Assembly (NCBI RefSeq): GCF_017916365.1 | Contig: NZ_JAFMSU010000001.1 | Location: 2,199,028-2,263,027, forward strand | Direction: 5' to 3' | Origin: Rufibacter roseolus | GTDB taxonomy: Bacteria; Bacteroidota; Bacteroidia; Cytophagales; Hymenobacteraceae | Length of the DNA stretch: 64,000 nucleotides | Shown here: one piece after another, positions 48,803 to 57,766 of the stretch | Layout of the letters: every line of letters begins with the position of its first letter | How positions within the stretch are numbered: the first letter of the stretch is position 1 | Position numbers and translations under genes: made by a program | Notes under the pieces: generated by a model | The model's input: the letters and a program-made list of their open reading frames with translations, nothing else | Database searches by the model: none | What the model was told of the DNA's origin: nothing

Positions 48803-51346
48803 ATGTTGAAATTTTACGCCAAGCTTGCCCTCTGCTGGGCAATGCTGCTGAGCGGGATGTCTGTGGCCCAAGCCCAGACCGCGTTGCAGACTCCTGAGCA
48901 ATTCCTGGGTTACCGGTTGGGTGACCAGTTTACCTACCACGGTCGCCTTGTGGATTATGTGCGCTACCTGGCGGGCCAGAACCCCACCAAGATGCAGCTG
49001 CAGACCTACGGCCAGACCTATGAGAAACGGCCCCTGCTGCTGGCCACCATTTCCTCACCGGCCAATATGCAGCGCCTGGAGGAAATCAGAACGAATAACC
49101 TCAAGAACACCGGCCTGATGAGCGGCAAGCCTACAAGCGGCAAGCAACCAGCCATTGTGTGGCTCAGCTACAACATCCACGGCAATGAGTCTGTTTCTTC
49201 TGAGGCCGTGCTGCAGGTTTTGTATGATCTGCTGGACCCTAACAACGCACAGACTCAGAAGTGGCTGGAGAACACCGTGGTGATGATTGATCCCTGCGTG
49301 AACCCTGATGGCCGTGAGCGCTACACCCAGTGGTACAACCGGGCCCGGAACCAGCAACCCAACGCCTCGCCGTGGGCCTGGGAACACAACGAGCCCTGGC
49401 CGGGCGGACGCCCTAACCACTATTACTTTGACCTGAACCGCGACTGGGCCTGGCAAACGCAGACCGAGTCTAAGCAGCGCGCCGTGGTGTACAACCAATG
49501 GATGCCCCAGCTCCACGCCGATTTCCACGAGCAGGGCGTAGACAACCCTTATTACTTCGCGCCCTCAGCCAAGCCTTACCACGATGCCATCACCCCCTGG
49601 CAGCGCGAGTTCCAGGGTATTATTGGCGATTACAACCGCAAGTACTTTGACAAGAACAACTGGCTGTACTTCACCCGCGAGAACTTTGACCTCTTCTACC
49701 CCAGCTACGGCGATACCTGGCCTACGTACCAGGGTGCTATTGCCATGACCTATGAGCAGGGCGGATCCGGCCGCGCGGGGGTGGTGATCCAGAAATCAGA
49801 CGGAGACAGCCTTACTTTGTCGCAGCGTATTGCCCACCACCACGCCGCCAGCTTGGCTACTGTGGAGGCCATTTCAGACAAGTCTGACCAGGTAATCAAA
49901 GAGTTTAAGAGATTCTACACCGATGCCCTGGAGAAGCCTTATGGCCAATACCGCAGCTACGTGTTCAAAGTGAAAGGCGAGGAAGGCCGCATTAAGGACC
50001 TGACAGAGTACCTTGACCGCCAGCAGATCCGCTACGGCTACGCCAAGGCCGGCGGAAGCAGCAAAGGGTTCAACTACGGGACCGGCAAAACAGAATCGGT
50101 GAAATACGAGAGTGGTGACCTGGTGATCAGCGCTTATCAGCCTAAGTCCACCCTGCTGAACGTGTTGTTTGAGCCATCGGCGCGCCTGGAGGACTCTGTG
50201 ACCTATGACATCACCGCCTGGTCTCTGCCTTACGCTTATGGCCTGAAAGGCGCCGCGTTTACAGGCCGTATTTCCATGAACGAGGCCAAACCAGCCGCCG
50301 CTGCGACCACCAATACCGCTGCCCCAGCTGCTTACGCGTACATCGCGCGCTGGAACGGGGTGCAGGATCTGAAATTCCTGGCTTCATTGCTCAAGTCCAA
50401 AGTGCGCGTGCGTTATTCAGAGGTGCCTTTTGAGCAGAACAAAGAGCATTACGCACCGGGCACGCTCATCATTACCCGCACCGGCAACGAAGGTCTGGGT
50501 GCCAGGTTTGACCAGATTGTGACCCGTGCCGCAGATTCCTTGGGTGTGAAGCTGGCTTCTACCACCTCAGGTTTCGTGAGTTCAGGCTCGGATTTCGGTT
50601 CGCGCAACATCCGGTACGTAAAGGCGCCCCGCGTGGCTTTGATGACCGGTGAAGGCGTGTCTCCGTACGGTTTCGGAGAGATCTGGCATTACTTTGAGCA
50701 GCAGATAGGTTACCCCGTGACGGTGTTGGGCGCTGATTATTTCGCCAACGTGCCGCTGCATGAGTTTGACGTGCTCATTTTGCCAACCGGTTCTTACGGC
50801 CGCATCCTGGACGAGCGGAACCTGACCAAAGTAAAAGACTGGGTACGCGCCGGCGGCAAGCTCATCGCCATGGAAAGTGCCGTGACCTTCCTGTCTGATA
50901 AACCAGATTTCGCGGTGAAAAAAAAAGCCGCTGATACCACCAATGCTAAGAAAGGCGCCACCGAGGCAGACCTGAAAAAATACGCCAACCGCGAGCGCGA
51001 GTCCATCTCAGAGGAGGTGCAGGGCAGTGTGTTCAGAATCAACCTGGACAACACCCATCCGCTGGCCTTCGGGTACGGCACGTCTTACCCGGCTTTGATC
51101 AGAACCAATACCTTGCCCCAGTTCATGAAAGATGCCTGGAACGTAGGGGTGGTGAAGAAAGAAGCGCCGGCCACTGGTTTTGTGGGCTCTAAAGCCGGTA
51201 GCAACCTGCAGAACGGCCTGGTGCTGGGCGTGCAGGACCTGGGCCGTGGCAACGTGGTGTATCTGGTAGACAACCCGTTGTTCAGAGCCTTCTGGCAGGG
51301 CGGCAAACTGCTCTTCGGGAACGCGGTCTTCCTGGTAGGACAGTAA
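48803..51346 (+). CDS. M14 family zinc carboxypeptidase-like protein with amidotransferase-like C-terminus
   Basis: An 847-residue exported protein. The signal ends near MSVAQAQ. The M14 domain (about 30-370) has the zinc motif HGNE (His126, Glu129), SYNIHGNESVSSE and DLNRDWAWQ, then LHADFHEQG with a candidate third zinc ligand and YEQGGSGRAG in the region of the catalytic Glu. The C-terminal about 230 residues (FDVLILPTGSYGRILDE and VRAGGKLIAMESAV) resemble the ThuA/GATase-like fold, as in the PIG-L protein at 18671. Such M14 proteins are common in Bacteroidota. Signal residues and ATG 48803 decide the start; a GTG at 48782 is in frame. Substrate unknown. Confidence 0.93.
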   Translation: MLKFYAKLALCWAMLLSGMSVAQAQTALQTPEQFLGYRLGDQFTYHGRLVDYVRYLAGQNPTKMQLQTYGQTYEKRPLLLATISSPANMQRLEEIRTNNLKNTGLMSGKPTSGKQPAIVWLSYNIHGNESVSSEAVLQVLYDLLDPNNAQTQKWLENTVVMIDPCVNPDGRERYTQWYNRARNQQPNASPWAWEHNEPWPGGRPNHYYFDLNRDWAWQTQTESKQRAVVYNQWMPQLHADFHEQGVDNPYYFAPSAKPYHDAITPWQREFQGIIGDYNRKYFDKNNWLYFTRENFDLFYPSYGDTWPTYQGAIAMTYEQGGSGRAGVVIQKSDGDSLTLSQRIAHHHAASLATVEAISDKSDQVIKEFKRFYTDALEKPYGQYRSYVFKVKGEEGRIKDLTEYLDRQQIRYGYAKAGGSSKGFNYGTGKTESVKYESGDLVISAYQPKSTLLNVLFEPSARLEDSVTYDITAWSLPYAYGLKGAAFTGRISMNEAKPAAAATTNTAAPAAYAYIARWNGVQDLKFLASLLKSKVRVRYSEVPFEQNKEHYAPGTLIITRTGNEGLGARFDQIVTRAADSLGVKLASTTSGFVSSGSDFGSRNIRYVKAPRVALMTGEGVSPYGFGEIWHYFEQQIGYPVTVLGADYFANVPLHEFDVLILPTGSYGRILDERNLTKVKDWVRAGGKLIAMESAVTFLSDKPDFAVKKKAADTTNAKKGATEADLKKYANRERESISEEVQGSVFRINLDNTHPLAFGYGTSYPALIRTNTLPQFMKDAWNVGVVKKEAPATGFVGSKAGSNLQNGLVLGVQDLGRGNVVYLVDNPLFRAFWQGGKLLFGNAVFLVGQ

Positions 51347-51367
51347 TCCAGCAGCCTTCCAGTTCAT

Positions 51368-51404
51368 AAACAGCAACGCCCGCTTATAGCGGGCGTTGCT
51401 GTTT
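51368..51404 (+). terminator. Terminator of the M14 gene
   Basis: AAACAGCAACGCCCGC (51368-51383) pairs with 51389-51404 around a short loop, 22 nt after the stop, followed only by AC. Strong stem, poor U-tract. Confidence 0.75.
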
Positions 51405-51514
51405 ACAGGCCTTTTAGTTAAAAATGCGTTGTAAACAAGAACATTGGAACCGATTATGGGAGGGCCGTATAAGAGAAAAACCACTATCTTGTACAAGGTC
51501 CATCAGATACAACT

Positions 51515-52987
51515 ATGCGTTCTGTCTCTAAAATTGCTGCCGTTTCCCTGTTCCTGCTGGCTAGTATGTCTGGCTGCGCCAAAAAAACATCCTCTAACGG
51601 AGGTTCTGTAAGCTCCACCGCCGCCGGAGAACCGCAATTATCCTCCACACAGTTGGCGCAGGCCCGAAGCAATTACACGAACTATTGCGGGGGCTGTCAC
51701 GGACGGGAACTGGAGACCTTTGTGAACCGCAAATGGCAGCACGGAGACAGCCCCGAGGCGCTTTTCAAAGGCATCAAACACGGCTATCCCGAGCAAGGCA
51801 TGCCGGCCTACGCCACCACCTTCTCTGATGACCAGATCACCCAGTTGGTCTCCTTCATCCGGCAGGGAATACAGGCGCATAAAGATCAACCTGAGAGTAA
51901 AACCAACGTCACGGTTCACCGGTCTGAGAAAGTCAATTTTGAGCTGGAGCAGGTAGTTACCGGCTTGGATGTGCCCTGGGCCATGGCGTTTCTGCCCAAC
52001 GGCGACATGCTCATCACCGAGCGGTCCGGCACCCTGTATCGCTTCACCAAAAACAAAGAACTGCAGAAGATAGAAGGTGTTCCTCAGGTCCTGAGCCAGG
52101 GCCAGGGCGGATTGCTGGACGTGATATTGCACCCAGATTATTCTAAGAACAACGTGCTCTTTATTTCCTATTCGGCCTTCAGGAAAGACGGAGGGCAGAC
52201 GCTGTCTACCTCCGCCATCACGCGTGCCAGGCTGGAGGGTAACACTCTTACAGACCAGAAGGTGATATTTGAAGGCCAGCCTTACCTTAGAACGCGGCAC
52301 CACTACGGTTGCCGCATGGAGTTTGGGCGCGACGGTTACCTGTATTTCTCCATGGGCGATAGAGGCGGCACCCGCGAGAATCCGCAGAACCTGAATGTGC
52401 ACCCCGGCAAGATCCACCGCATCAAAGAAGACGGCAGCATCCCCGCTGATAACCCATTCGTGAACAAGGCCGGGGCTATGCCTTCTATCTTCACCTTCGG
52501 GAACCGCAATCCGCAGGGCCTGGCGTTGAATACTGCCACAGGTGAGTTATGGGCGCACGAGCACGGGCCCAAAGGCGGCGATGAGGTGAACATCTTAAAG
52601 AAAGGTGCCAACTACGGCTGGGCCGATGTGACCTATGGCATTGACTACAACGGCTCTAAAATCTCTGACCTGAAGCAGAAAGCGGGCATCATCGATCCCA
52701 TCAAGGTCTGGGTGCCTTCTATCGCTCCCTCGGGCATGGCGTTTGTGACCGGAAACCGCTACAAAGGCTGGGAAGGTGATTTGCTGGTGGGCTCCCTCAG
52801 CTTCAAGTTCCTGAGTCGCCTGGACGTGGACGGAAACAAGGTCCTCAAAGAGGAGCGGCTGCTGCCCGACATCGGTCGGGTACGGGACGTGCGCCAGAGC
52901 CCCGATGGCTACATTTACATCGCGGTAGAGAACCCCGGCATTATTTACCGCCTGGTGCCTTCAGAGGAGCCTAAAGCAGTAGATTAG
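51515..52987 (+). CDS. Cytochrome c-PQQ-type sugar dehydrogenase fusion lipoprotein
   Basis: A 490-residue lipoprotein (lipobox ASMSGC, Cys21). A small class I cytochrome c domain (about 45-125) has the heme motif CGGCH (Cys58, Cys61, His62) and an axial Met96 in YPEQGMPAY. It is followed by a six-bladed propeller of the soluble glucose/sorbosone dehydrogenase type (about 140-480), with VPWAMAFLPNGDMLITER, VILHPDYSKNNVLFISYS, RTRHHYGCRMEFGRDGYLYFSMGDRGG and HEHGPKGGDE. PQQ-dependent oxidation of a sugar would pass electrons to the fused heme. PQQ synthesis genes are not in the window. A TATCTTG element (51485-51491) is upstream. Confidence 0.92.
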   Translation: MRSVSKIAAVSLFLLASMSGCAKKTSSNGGSVSSTAAGEPQLSSTQLAQARSNYTNYCGGCHGRELETFVNRKWQHGDSPEALFKGIKHGYPEQGMPAYATTFSDDQITQLVSFIRQGIQAHKDQPESKTNVTVHRSEKVNFELEQVVTGLDVPWAMAFLPNGDMLITERSGTLYRFTKNKELQKIEGVPQVLSQGQGGLLDVILHPDYSKNNVLFISYSAFRKDGGQTLSTSAITRARLEGNTLTDQKVIFEGQPYLRTRHHYGCRMEFGRDGYLYFSMGDRGGTRENPQNLNVHPGKIHRIKEDGSIPADNPFVNKAGAMPSIFTFGNRNPQGLALNTATGELWAHEHGPKGGDEVNILKKGANYGWADVTYGIDYNGSKISDLKQKAGIIDPIKVWVPSIAPSGMAFVTGNRYKGWEGDLLVGSLSFKFLSRLDVDGNKVLKEERLLPDIGRVRDVRQSPDGYIYIAVENPGIIYRLVPSEEPKAVD

Positions 52988-53010
52988 AGAAGTCTGCCTA
53001 ATCGGTTTCT

Positions 53011-53049
53011 TGTTCTGGGCCTGATTCCAGGAAATGGGACTTAAAACGG
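53011..53049. repeat. Degenerate dispersed palindrome copy
   Basis: TGTTCTGGGCCTGATTCCAGG to ATGGGACTTAAAACGG, 23 nt after the dehydrogenase stop codon and before the convergent Rieske gene. Confidence 0.4.
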
Positions 53050-53088
53050 CTTGCCACTTTCTGGGGGCTAATGCTGCCCTGAAGCGCC

Positions 53089-53415
53089 TTAATCAGGCAT
53101 CTGGACGTATACGCCGTCTTCCCGTACTTCCAATGGGAACCGTTCCAGGGGGCGGGTACGGCCTTTGCATTCTTCCCCCGATATCAGGTGAAAGCGGTAG
53201 CTGTGCCACGGGCAGATGATCTCATTGAGGTAATTGGTGGTTCCCCGGCTCAGGGCGTCTCCCAGGTGCGGGCACAGGTTCTCCACCGCAAAAAGCCCGG
53301 CCGGAGTATGGGCAATGCAGATTTCCTTACCGGCGGCCACTACCGCCGTTGACTTGGTCACCGGAATCTGCTTTTTGGCCTGGGCCTCACTGTCAAAAAT
53401 CTTGATCCATTGCAT
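53089..53415 (-). CDS. Rieske 2Fe-2S protein
   Basis: A 108-residue soluble ferredoxin of the Rieske type. The cluster ligands are Cys48 and His50 (CPH) and Cys68 and His71 (CPWH), in CPHLGDALSRG and ICPWHSYRFHL. It is the short form related to the NirD/biphenyl dioxygenase ferredoxin group. No partner oxygenase or nitrite reductase lies near, so the electron acceptor is unknown. It is convergent with the cytochrome c-sugar dehydrogenase gene; a redox link is only suggestive. Confidence 0.92.
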   Translation of the reverse strand: MQWIKIFDSEAQAKKQIPVTKSTAVVAAGKEICIAHTPAGLFAVENLCPHLGDALSRGTTNYLNEIICPWHSYRFHLISGEECKGRTRPLERFPLEVREDGVYVQMPD

Positions 53416-53441
53416 ACGTCTGCGTACGGGTAAGGGAGAAA

Positions 53442-53486
53442 CCTGTTTTGGACCTAAATTACAGGAAATGACCGGAAAACGGCAGG
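53442..53486. repeat. Degenerate dispersed palindrome copy
   Basis: CCTGTTTTGGACCTAAATTAC to ACCGGAAAACGGCAGG, upstream of the Rieske gene. Confidence 0.4.
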
Positions 53487-53512
53487 GATAGGTTTGGAAA
53501 GGGTATAAAATG

Positions 53513-53643
53513 AAAAAGCCCGGAAAAACCGGGCCCCTTACACCAAACTAACAAACAAAACTTTAAACAAACCTAAATACTAAACAAGCCCGAGGGAAGA
53601 GCAGCCAGCTGAGAGGGAATCAGGGGCTGTTGGTCTCGTTTAG
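53513..53643 (-). ncRNA. Candidate small RNA 1 of a duplicated family
   Basis: On the minus strand a promoter (TTG at 53677-53679, 20 nt, CATATTTG at 53649-53656) precedes about 130 nt that end in a hairpin GCCCGG-TTTTT-CCGGGC plus TTTTT (53513-53534). The promoter and terminator are conserved in the copy at 57405-57549, while the transcribed core differs. No frame longer than this is convincing as a protein. Confidence 0.45.
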
Positions 53644-53648
53644 TGATA

Positions 53649-53679
53649 CAAATATGCAGCGCTTTTGCCCCGCCGGCAA
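53649..53679 (-). promoter_or_regulatory. Promoter of candidate sRNA 1
   Basis: TTG, 20 nt, CATATTTG on the minus strand. The second copy has the same two elements at the same 20-nt spacing, although several bases between them differ. Confidence 0.5.
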
Positions 53680-53756
53680 CCCAAACAAGAGGAAACGGAC
53701 TTTTTCCTGCCTGAAACCTGACAAAGCCGGAGTGAACCGGAATATAGCGGCGTGAA

Positions 53757-54216
53757 TCGGACAAATCCACCTCTGAATCTGCCATCCAAAATCGCGGCTT
53801 TTTTGGTAAACCCAGTTGAAAATAATTGACCTGGATAGAAAATTCCGGGTTTGGCTTGGCGAAAAGCTCATTAATTATCTTCATCGGGTGAAAAACTGCT
53901 GCCTTTCTCTTTGGCCTCTGAATTCTGACGAAAGGCTCTAAAACCCTGATGAACCCTGATGGATCAGACTGAAACCGTCATCCAGGATGCCAAAGCCTTT
54001 CAGGCAATTTGCCTTGGTTTAACTAAACGGGTTCTTCCTGCACCATATTTCTAAACCTTACGGGTTTATAATTGAGATTCTTACGGAATTATCTGTTACT
54101 TTATGGAAAGAGCAATCAGGCTGGCTTTGTGAAAGGCTGGGGAGAAGTGTGTTGGAGGTGCAGTCGCTTTTTGGTTTTCGTCACCTATATTCATTTACTC
54201 ACTCCCCTAAACTATA
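53757..54216. other. Gap before the adhesin gene
   Basis: No supported gene. A minus-strand frame of 103 codons (53573-53884) covers part of this region and the repeat, but it is rejected as coding. The adhesin gene's promoter must lie here; I see no exact -7 element. Confidence 0.4.
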
Positions 54217-56268
54217 ATGGCACCTTGCTTTAGAGACCCGCTCTTGCGGAGCATCATCAGAAAGTTCAGGAAAAAGCAGCCGCTTGTTCTGCTATGTCTG
54301 TTGCTCATTTCCTTTTCAAGTGCGGCGCAGTTTATTCCCAAGGGAGATGCTTCACAGATTTCTACCACTTGCTACAGAATCACTCCGGATGTTTCATCCC
54401 GGTTTGGCACCATCTGGTGGAAAGACAAAATAGACCTCACCAAACCCTTCGAGGTTTCTTTCATCATCTTTTTAGGCTCCAAAGATATTGATGGGGCAGA
54501 CGGCATTGCATTTGTATTCCACAATGACCCCAGGGGCATGGAGGCCCGCGGAAGTTCAGGCAGTGGGCTGGGCTTTGGTTATGATGAATTCAACCCCAAT
54601 GCGGGGAATGCCATCTCTCCATCTGTGGCCATTGAGTTTGATACCTTTGACAATACCACTATTTCCTCAGGCGTACCGGTCACAGGTGACATTCCCCAGG
54701 ATCATACCACCGTGGTTTATAATGGTCTGGTAAGCACCCCAAAACTGGCCCCGGTTTTCATTGACCCAGACAAGCCCAACGTAGAGGATAATAAGTGCCA
54801 CACCTACAAAATCACCTGGAACCCTGCCACCCAGGAACTGCAGCTTTTCTTTGACGGCAAGCGCCGGTTCAACCACCAGGATGACCTTGTAAGCAATGTT
54901 TTCGGGGGGGCGAAAGAGGTGTACTATGGTTTTACCGGTTCTACGGGTGGGCTCCAGAATGAACAGACCATTTGCATCATTGATCCTGCCAGCAAGCCTG
55001 AGGCCCGGAATGACCAGGGGCAGGCCCAGCCCCTGAAACCGATAACCTTGCCCGTGATGCAGAATGACCTCCATACCAAAAACGAGCCTATCAGAGTGAC
55101 TAGGGTGGTCACAGGGCCGCAGCACGGAACTACCACTATTTTCGAAAATCAGGTCATCTACACGGCCAACCGGGGTTTTACCGGAGCCGATACCTTTGTG
55201 TACGAGGTCTGCGAGAGTGCCTCGGATCAATGCTACTCCAAATGCGCCACGGCCACCGTGACCATGCAGGTTTCTTGCCCACCCATGGCAACGCCCACCT
55301 TGCAGGCGAATGAAGCGCTGACCATCTGTGCCGGAAGCAAAATACAACTAACGGCTTCCCAGGGCGAAAACTATATGTACCAATGGCGCAGGAATGGCCA
55401 GCCCATAGGCGGAGCTGTCAGTGTCAACACACTGGAGGTGCAGGAGGCAGGTCAGTACTCCGCTGATGTCATCAATGCCTGTGGCGCCCTGCTCACGACC
55501 AATAATCTGACCGTTACATTGAAAGAGTTGCCATTAGCCCCCAAGGTGACCGGTGCCACTATCTGCGGACCGGGAAGCCTTACCTTACAAGCGGTGAGTA
55601 GCACCAACGTTGAAGCCTTCCGCTGGTATGATGCGCCTACGGCCACAGTTCCTATGGTTTTGAGTACGACCGGTACTTTCAAGACCCCTCATTTGACTAA
55701 AAGCACCACTTTCTATGTCTCAGTGGTCCAGAACGGCTGTGAAGGTCCAAAGGCTCCTGTAGAAGCCATTATACAGCCCTTACCCCTGGTGCAGGCAGGA
55801 CCCGATGTCACCATCAACCTGGGGCAGAGCACAGAACTGCAGGCGAGCGGCGGGGTTTCATATTCCTGGCAGCCCACGGTGGGGCTAAGCAACCCTTCTG
55901 GCCCTGTGACCAAAGCTCAGCCGCAGGAGACGACGACCTATACCGTGATCGCACAAGATGCCCAAGGCTGCGAGAACCAGGCTTCGGTGACGGTAACCGT
56001 CACCAAAAACGTAGTCATTCCCACGGCTTTCTCCCCAAACGGCGATGGCACCAATGAGACCTGGGAAATCACCAACATCTTCATCTATCCTAACGCCACT
56101 CTCCGCGTCTTTGACCGTTGGGGCGGCAATGTTTATGAAGCCAAAGGCTACCGCAACGACTGGAACGGCACCCAAAAAGGAAAACCGCTGCCCGTAGGAA
56201 CTTATTTCTACCACCTCAACCTTGACCAGGGTCGCACCCTGACGGGTTCTGTCTCTATTGTAAGATGA
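54217..56268 (+). CDS. T9SS-secreted adhesin-like protein: L-type lectin, Ig-like and gliding-type C-terminal domain
   Basis: A 683-residue protein predicted to be exported through the type IX system to the cell surface. A signal with a long basic n-region ends near FSSAAQ (about 39). An L-type lectin-like domain (about 45-245: FEVSFIIFLGSKDIDGADGIAFVFHND, GFGYDEFNPNAGNAISPSVAIEFDTFDN) probably binds carbohydrate. An Ig/cadherin-type repeat (about 265-350, TFVYEVCESAS) and two further PKD/Ig-like units (about 355-510) follow. The C-terminal about 90 residues (NVVIPTAFSPNGDGTNETWEI to FYHLNLDQGRTLTGSVSIV) are the gliding motility-associated, type B T9SS sorting signal. The stop overlaps the PorP/SprF start as ATGA. 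Confidence 0.93.
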   Translation: MAPCFRDPLLRSIIRKFRKKQPLVLLCLLLISFSSAAQFIPKGDASQISTTCYRITPDVSSRFGTIWWKDKIDLTKPFEVSFIIFLGSKDIDGADGIAFVFHNDPRGMEARGSSGSGLGFGYDEFNPNAGNAISPSVAIEFDTFDNTTISSGVPVTGDIPQDHTTVVYNGLVSTPKLAPVFIDPDKPNVEDNKCHTYKITWNPATQELQLFFDGKRRFNHQDDLVSNVFGGAKEVYYGFTGSTGGLQNEQTICIIDPASKPEARNDQGQAQPLKPITLPVMQNDLHTKNEPIRVTRVVTGPQHGTTTIFENQVIYTANRGFTGADTFVYEVCESASDQCYSKCATATVTMQVSCPPMATPTLQANEALTICAGSKIQLTASQGENYMYQWRRNGQPIGGAVSVNTLEVQEAGQYSADVINACGALLTTNNLTVTLKELPLAPKVTGATICGPGSLTLQAVSSTNVEAFRWYDAPTATVPMVLSTTGTFKTPHLTKSTTFYVSVVQNGCEGPKAPVEAIIQPLPLVQAGPDVTINLGQSTELQASGGVSYSWQPTVGLSNPSGPVTKAQPQETTTYTVIAQDAQGCENQASVTVTVTKNVVIPTAFSPNGDGTNETWEITNIFIYPNATLRVFDRWGGNVYEAKGYRNDWNGTQKGKPLPVGTYFYHLNLDQGRTLTGSVSIVR

Positions 56269-57278
56269 ACTTCCGGACCCCTATTACCAGAATGCTGCTG
56301 CTGAGCGGCTGGCTTTTCGGTCTTTCTTTTTCTGTGGCCGGGCAGCAGAGACCTCAGTATACGCAGTACATGCTCAACAACTACGTACTGAACCCCGCCC
56401 TTACCGGCATTGAGGACTACCTGGATCTGAAACTCAGTACCCGGAGCCAGTGGGTGGGAATTGACGGCGCACCGCTCACGCTGTACCTCACGGGGCATAC
56501 CAAACTCGGACTGAACAATCCTTCTTCCATCATAAACCAGGAGGATAACAAACAAGGAGACTTCGCGCCCACGCTTAAGGCGTACGGAACCCACCGGAAG
56601 CACAAGCCCCATCACGGCATAGGAGGAAGCATTCTGTATGACCGTATCGGGCCTTTTGTGCGCACCGAGGTGAATGCCACTTACGCTTACCATCTGTGGC
56701 TGAACCAGGGGCTGAAACTGTCTGCCGGCGCCTCAGCAGGGTTTCTGCGGCAATCCTTCCGGGCAGACAAGGTAACTTTTGCCGATCCCGCGGATATAGT
56801 CAACACGGGCCGTTCTTCTATAAACCCTAACTTCTCCCTGGGACTGTGGCTCTACTCCCAGAACTTCTATGCAGGGGTGTCAGGTGCCCAACTGCTGGGT
56901 CAGGACCTTTCCAGCCACAGTGAGACCAAGTTCCTACCCCATTACTTTGTGACCGGCGCCTATAAACTCAAAATATCGCCTGAGGTTGCCTTGGTACCCT
57001 CGGTGCTTATAAAATGGATGCGGCCTTTACCAGTTTCTATGGATTACAACCTTAAGGCCATCTATGATAACCGGTTCTGGTTGGGGGGCTCTTACCGGCA
57101 GGGAGAGAGTTTTGCCGCACTGGCGGGTTTATCTCTCAACTCTTTGCTTGAAATCAGTTACGCCTATGACCTGGGCACAGGGCCAGTCAGCAGGGAGGGC
57201 GCCGGCAGCCATGAGTTGCTGCTGGGCGTTCGGTTGTTTAATTATCGTCAGGCGGTGAGCCCCAGTAACCTGTGGTAA
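56265..57278 (+). CDS. PorP/SprF family type IX secretion membrane protein
   Basis: A 337-residue outer-membrane protein. The signal ends near SVAGQ, followed by the family's hallmark QRPQYTQYMLNNYVLNPALTGIEDYLDLKLSTRSQWVGIDGAP. The remainder is a beta barrel (AGVSGAQLLG, WLGGSYRQGESFAALAGLSL) ending ELLLGVRLFNYR. In other Bacteroidota, PorP/SprF proteins are often encoded beside a large T9SS substrate with a gliding-type C-terminus and help display it. Here the 4-bp overlap with the adhesin gene strongly suggests a dedicated pair. Confidence 0.95.
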   Translation: MNFRTPITRMLLLSGWLFGLSFSVAGQQRPQYTQYMLNNYVLNPALTGIEDYLDLKLSTRSQWVGIDGAPLTLYLTGHTKLGLNNPSSIINQEDNKQGDFAPTLKAYGTHRKHKPHHGIGGSILYDRIGPFVRTEVNATYAYHLWLNQGLKLSAGASAGFLRQSFRADKVTFADPADIVNTGRSSINPNFSLGLWLYSQNFYAGVSGAQLLGQDLSSHSETKFLPHYFVTGAYKLKISPEVALVPSVLIKWMRPLPVSMDYNLKAIYDNRFWLGGSYRQGESFAALAGLSLNSLLEISYAYDLGTGPVSREGAGSHELLLGVRLFNYRQAVSPSNLW

Positions 57279-57337
57279 ATCTGTGTAGCCGCTGAAACAG
57301 GACCTTCAGATAAAAGTGAAGGCCGGTCATTGAGAAC

Positions 57338-57376
57338 TGTTTTAGGGCCTTTTTTAGAAAAGAGCAGGAATACGGG
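57338..57376. repeat. Degenerate dispersed palindrome copy
   Basis: CTGTTTTAGGGCCTTTTTTAG to AAAGAGCAGGAATACGG; only the inner CTTTT/AAAAG and the outer end survive. It lies 60 nt after the PorP/SprF stop. Confidence 0.4.
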
Positions 57377-57404
57377 GGCGGTGCGTTGACAAAGGCCTAA
57401 AATG

Positions 57405-57549
57405 AAAAAGCCCGGAAAAACCGGGCCCCTTACACCAAACTAACAAACAAAACCTAATTTCTCTTCAAGTGCTGAGCTGTCTCAGCGGCCGTTCAGGCGA
57501 TGGGGATTCATTCTCTGGGAGAAGACTCAGCCGCTTTCTGCCTGATTGG
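57405..57549 (-). ncRNA. Candidate small RNA 2 of a duplicated family
   Basis: Same plan as the element at 53513-53643: promoter TTG (57583-57585), 20 nt, CATATTTG (57555-57562), a core of about 95 nt different from copy 1, then the identical hairpin and T-run. The predicted RNA is about 145 nt. Confidence 0.45.
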
Positions 57550-57554
57550 TGATA

Positions 57555-57585
57555 CAAATATGCAGTGGTTTTGCGCCCTCGGCAA
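57555..57585 (-). promoter_or_regulatory. Promoter of candidate sRNA 2
   Basis: TTG, 20 nt, CATATTTG on the minus strand, conserved with the promoter at 53649-53679. Confidence 0.5.
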
Positions 57586-57724
57586 CCTTAACCAGAGGAA
57601 GCGGGCCTTTTCCTGCCCGAAACCCGCAAAACACGGAGTGAACCGGGTAAGGCTGGCGTGAAGTGGAGTGGCCACTCATTTGTTAGTATCCGGCTATAAA
57701 GGTATAGTGATATTTGAATAAAAT

Positions 57725-57752
57725 GGAAAAGCCATTCTGGGCAGAATGGCTT
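57725..57752 (-). terminator. Distal terminator hairpin after the cupin gene
   Basis: AAGCCATTCT (57729-57738) pairs with 57743-57752, and on the minus strand TTTTCC follows. It is the second of two hairpins downstream of the cupin gene. Confidence 0.7.
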
Positions 57753-57766
57753 AATGGTAAAAGGGC

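Larger units (their letters stand above)
53506..53756. repeat. Flanking direct repeat, copy 1 (adhesin/PorP cassette left side)
   Basis: A composite repeat. Block 1 (53506-53561) is identical over 56 nt to 57398-57453. Block 2 (53643-53756) aligns without gaps to 57549-57662, with about 90 of 114 positions equal by hand count. The middle (53562-53642) is not similar to its counterpart. The substitutions in block 2 show no third-position bias, which argues against coding. Confidence 0.88.
57398..57662. repeat. Flanking direct repeat, copy 2 (adhesin/PorP cassette right side)
   Basis: Block 1 (57398-57453) is identical to 53506-53561. Block 2 (57549-57662) aligns without gaps to 53643-53756. 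The middle is 14 nt longer than in copy 1 and differs in sequence, with its own hairpins (for example AGCGGC/GCCGCT). The two copies are about 3.9 kb apart in the same orientation. Confidence 0.88.

Noticed and set aside
53573..53884. Minus-strand frame of 103 codons overlapping the flanking repeat; the other copy also reads in the same frame for about 40 codons
   Set aside because: Substitutions between copies are spread evenly over codon positions, and several replace unrelated residues. The frame covers a promoter-like element conserved in both copies. Non-coding conservation fits better.
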